Program-made: the position numbers and the translations under genes | Source of the DNA: Prevotellaceae bacterium UBA4361 | GTDB taxonomy: Bacteria; Bacteroidota; Bacteroidia; Bacteroidales; Bacteroidaceae | Assembly (NCBI GenBank): GCA_002393575.1 | Contig: DGSN01000048.1 | Span: 2,308-17,542, forward strand | Direction of reading: 5' to 3' | Length of the DNA stretch: 15,235 bases | In this document: in pieces, positions 14,601-15,235 of the stretch | Numbering within the stretch: position 1 is the first letter of the stretch | Layout of the letters: each line of letters opens with the position of its first letter | Notes under the pieces: model-generated | Databases searched by the model: none | The model's input: only the letters and a program-made list of their open reading frames with translations | Told to the model about the DNA's origin: nothing

Positions 14601-15194
14601 TTCTTCATTCTTCATTCTAAGAACGCATTATCCCTCCTTGAAGAATGCCTCGTTTATCCTCATCATCTCGGTGAAGGCAAACTCTATGGCGCACAGGAAA
14701 ACGACTTCTATTATCTGATGGGCCTCGCTTACGAGCAGATGGGCGACATGGAGCAGGCACGGGAATGCTGGTTGAAAGCCACGGAAGGACCTACAGAGCC
14801 AGCCGCGGCCATGTACTACAACGATGCCAAACCCGACAAGATTTTCTATGCCGGACTTGCCTATCGGAAACTCGCCGACTCCACAAGCAACGAGGAAGAG
14901 AAAACGCTCTTCAACGGCAAGGCAAACGGCACCTTCTATCGCCTCATCACCTACGGAGAGAAACATCTTTTCGACACCGTGAAAATGGACTACTTCGCCG
15001 TTTCCCTACCCGACCTGCTCATTTGGGAAGGCGACTTGCAGCAGAACAACACCATCCACTGCAAATACATGATGGCATTGGGCTACTACGGCATCGGCAA
15101 CGAAACGAAGGCGTTACGCTATCTCCGCGAGGCTGAAGCACTCAACCTGAACCATCAAGGCATTCAGGCTTTCCGCACACTGATTCAACAATAA
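11685..15194 (+). CDS. DUF5107 domain protein with C-terminal TPR repeats
   Basis: Large, probably cytoplasmic protein of unestablished function, likely in carbohydrate metabolism. The frame opens at 11685, but MKNNSNIT comes from the heptad tract; ATG 11709 (MVKAWREDI, 1161 aa) is a likely natural start. Numbering here is from 11685. The N-terminal DUF5107 region (about 15-355) has LPELGGR (79-85) and ISGGIEFNWPQHHRP (117-131); it resembles beta-sandwich mutarotase-like folds, which is inference. From about 440 to the end run TPR-like helices, with NNALGLWYIRRGRFAKAEPY, YNLALALKYQGKIDEAYDWF, YYLGCLYYDKRQYDVAVEAW and YLMGLAYEQMGDMEQARECW. Two low-complexity inserts (about 703-739 and 934-979) made of AATGAAG/CTTCACA-type DNA repeats interrupt the TPR region in frame. 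It is co-transcribed with the sugar porter. No signal peptide or membrane segment is seen. Confidence 0.85.
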   Translation: MKNNSNITMVKAWREDIVIPTYECGAYEKNPIFLEKRVYQGSSGVVYPYPVIESIADEKTEHTYHAVWLENEYIKVMILPELGGRVQMAYDKIKQRHFVYYNHVIKPALVGLAGPWISGGIEFNWPQHHRPSTFMEVDCTIEEKEDGSVTVWVNEMERMFHQKGMAGFTLRPGCAYLEINVKFYNRTELPQTFLWWANPAVHVNDDYQSVFPPDINAVFDHGKRAVSTFPIATGTYYKMDYSAGVDISNYKNIKVPTSYMGVNSKYDFEGGYENDTKGGMLHVANHHVSPGKKQWTWGNGDFGQAWDRNLTDEDGPYIELMAGVYTENQPDFSWIQPYEEKEFTQYFMPYRELGIVKQASKDIIMNVDEAEQGIRLRLMTTSKQDVKLVVKKDDGTVFFEKTVQLTPAEIIDQIIETGDAAFNEITVSANRLIWHAESDEVKPVPDAAEAALSPEETKTNEQLYLTGLHLEQYRHATWSPLDYYEEALRRDPNDVRCNNALGLWYIRRGRFAKAEPYLRRAVKILMKRNPNPYEGEPLYNLALALKYQGKIDEAYDWFYKATWNGAWQDAAYFACAQISVMQNHMEDALYELDRALIRNWHHHKARALKAVVLKELGREAEATALIEESLQLDHFNYGCLFEKGDTETIRMLMHGNPLNYHELALDYAQAGLWEKCITVLQFSEEVDAVNPMTFYYEGWTKEWLMKNEECRMKNEEQRTNASLHASHSTLHASHSTFHAGEGLFEKAEQTSSYCCFPNRLEDILALRCANKVNPSGAKAYYYLGCLYYDKRQYDVAVEAWEESARLDETFPTVWRNLALAAFNKEHQAEKALKYMERAFQLDTTDARILMELDQLYKRLQHPHADRLARLQQYPQLIQQRDDLILEEITLLNQLGRYEEAKTKLDAHHFHPWEGGEGKVSLQYQTARVEMAKEWLMKNEEEEMKNEEYRMKNDNYTSNEKSKTHSSFGAKRPFFILHSKNALSLLEECLVYPHHLGEGKLYGAQENDFYYLMGLAYEQMGDMEQARECWLKATEGPTEPAAAMYYNDAKPDKIFYAGLAYRKLADSTSNEEEKTLFNGKANGTFYRLITYGEKHLFDTVKMDYFAVSLPDLLIWEGDLQQNNTIHCKYMMALGYYGIGNETKALRYLREAEALNLNHQGIQAFRTLIQQ
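13785..13899 (+). repeat. In-frame heptad-repeat insert 1 in the DUF5107-TPR gene
   Basis: Left arm 13796-13837: AATGAAG, AATGAAG, AATGTAG, AATGAAG, AATGAAG, AACAAAG. Right arm 13851-13899: seven units from CTTCACG to TTCCACG. The arms are partly complementary (TGAAG against CTTCA). It encodes WLMKNEECRMKNEEQ followed by two LHASHST copies. Bases 13785-13810 are identical to 14478-14503 at the start of insert 2. Confidence 0.85.
14478..14619 (+). repeat. In-frame heptad-repeat insert 2 in the DUF5107-TPR gene
   Basis: Left arm 14489-14544 has eight units: AATGAAG, AATGAAG, AGGAGGA, AATGAAA, AATGAAG, AATATAG, AATGAAG, AATGATA. The right arm has CATTCTT-type units at 14574-14587 and 14599-14619, the exact reverse complement of the AAGAATG phase, so a hairpin can form. 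It encodes WLMKNEEEEMKNEEYRMKND and, later, FFILHSKNA, which look unlike TPR sequence. It starts with the same 26 bases as insert 1. Confidence 0.85.
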
Positions 15195-15235
15195 CGTATT
15201 TATTCAAAGGTTTTAACTTGTATTATTCACAGTCG
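15195..15235. other. Window end after the DUF5107-TPR gene
   Basis: Forty-one bases of A+T-rich sequence follow the TAA stop. No hairpin, repeat or gene start can be seen before the window ends. Unlike three other genes here, this one does not end in the TAAATGAAGA motif. Confidence 0.5.

Noticed and set aside
13785..14619. DUF5107-TPR gene as a pseudogene broken by repeats
   Set aside because: Both inserts keep the frame, and all potential in-frame heptad stops are absent, so the gene reads through to a normal end.

Overview
The window looks like a chromosomal segment of a gut or oral member of Bacteroidota, most probably Prevotella or a close relative. The evidence is TAnnTTTG promoter elements, no clear Shine-Dalgarno sequences, secreted enzymes with short 'YDLxGRR...GIYI..GRKV'-type C-terminal tails (type IX secretion-like), AraC-type sugar regulators and a DUF5107-TPR protein. 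Genus assignment is inference; no rRNA, tRNA or other marker gene is present.

Layout. 1-116: truncated copy of an intergenic repeat. 216-3218 (+): secreted GH78 alpha-L-rhamnosidase. 3208-3534: a 327-bp nested palindrome with perfect 37-bp terminal inverted repeats; its right third is a 112/116 direct copy of bases 1-116, so the rhamnosidase gene is bracketed by direct repeats. 3614-3713: a smaller inverted-repeat element in the next gene's leader. 3820-6717 (+): large exported LTD-CotH-LTD protein. 6745-6884: 140-bp element with perfect 31-bp arms between convergent genes. 6917-7423 (-): NUDIX hydrolase. 7535-7693: three 53-bp tandem units, each with a promoter-like pair and two opposed TTTTGCCA half-sites. 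7704-9155 (+): AAA-type ATPase with a C-terminal PD-(D/E)xK-like motif. 9158-10063 (-): AraC regulator. 10368-11675 (+) sugar porter and 11685/11709-15194 (+) DUF5107-TPR protein form an operon divergent from the regulator.

How it fits together. The rhamnosidase and CotH/LTD proteins are probably exported or surface proteins. The regulator, porter and DUF5107 protein look like a small carbohydrate-uptake and metabolism module. No SusC/SusD pair lies in the window, so this is not a visible classical polysaccharide utilization locus.

The most unusual signal is a family of short imperfect tandem repeats, mostly of period 7 (AATGAAG, TACAAAG, CTTCACA and relatives), arranged as opposed arms. The 10-mer TAAATGAAGA supplies the stop codon of three genes (rhamnosidase, CotH protein, sugar porter). 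The same heptamers also occur as two in-frame inserts inside the DUF5107-TPR gene, where every unit whose TGA would fall in frame carries a changed sequence. A second notable signal is the helically phased 53-bp array upstream of the ATPase.
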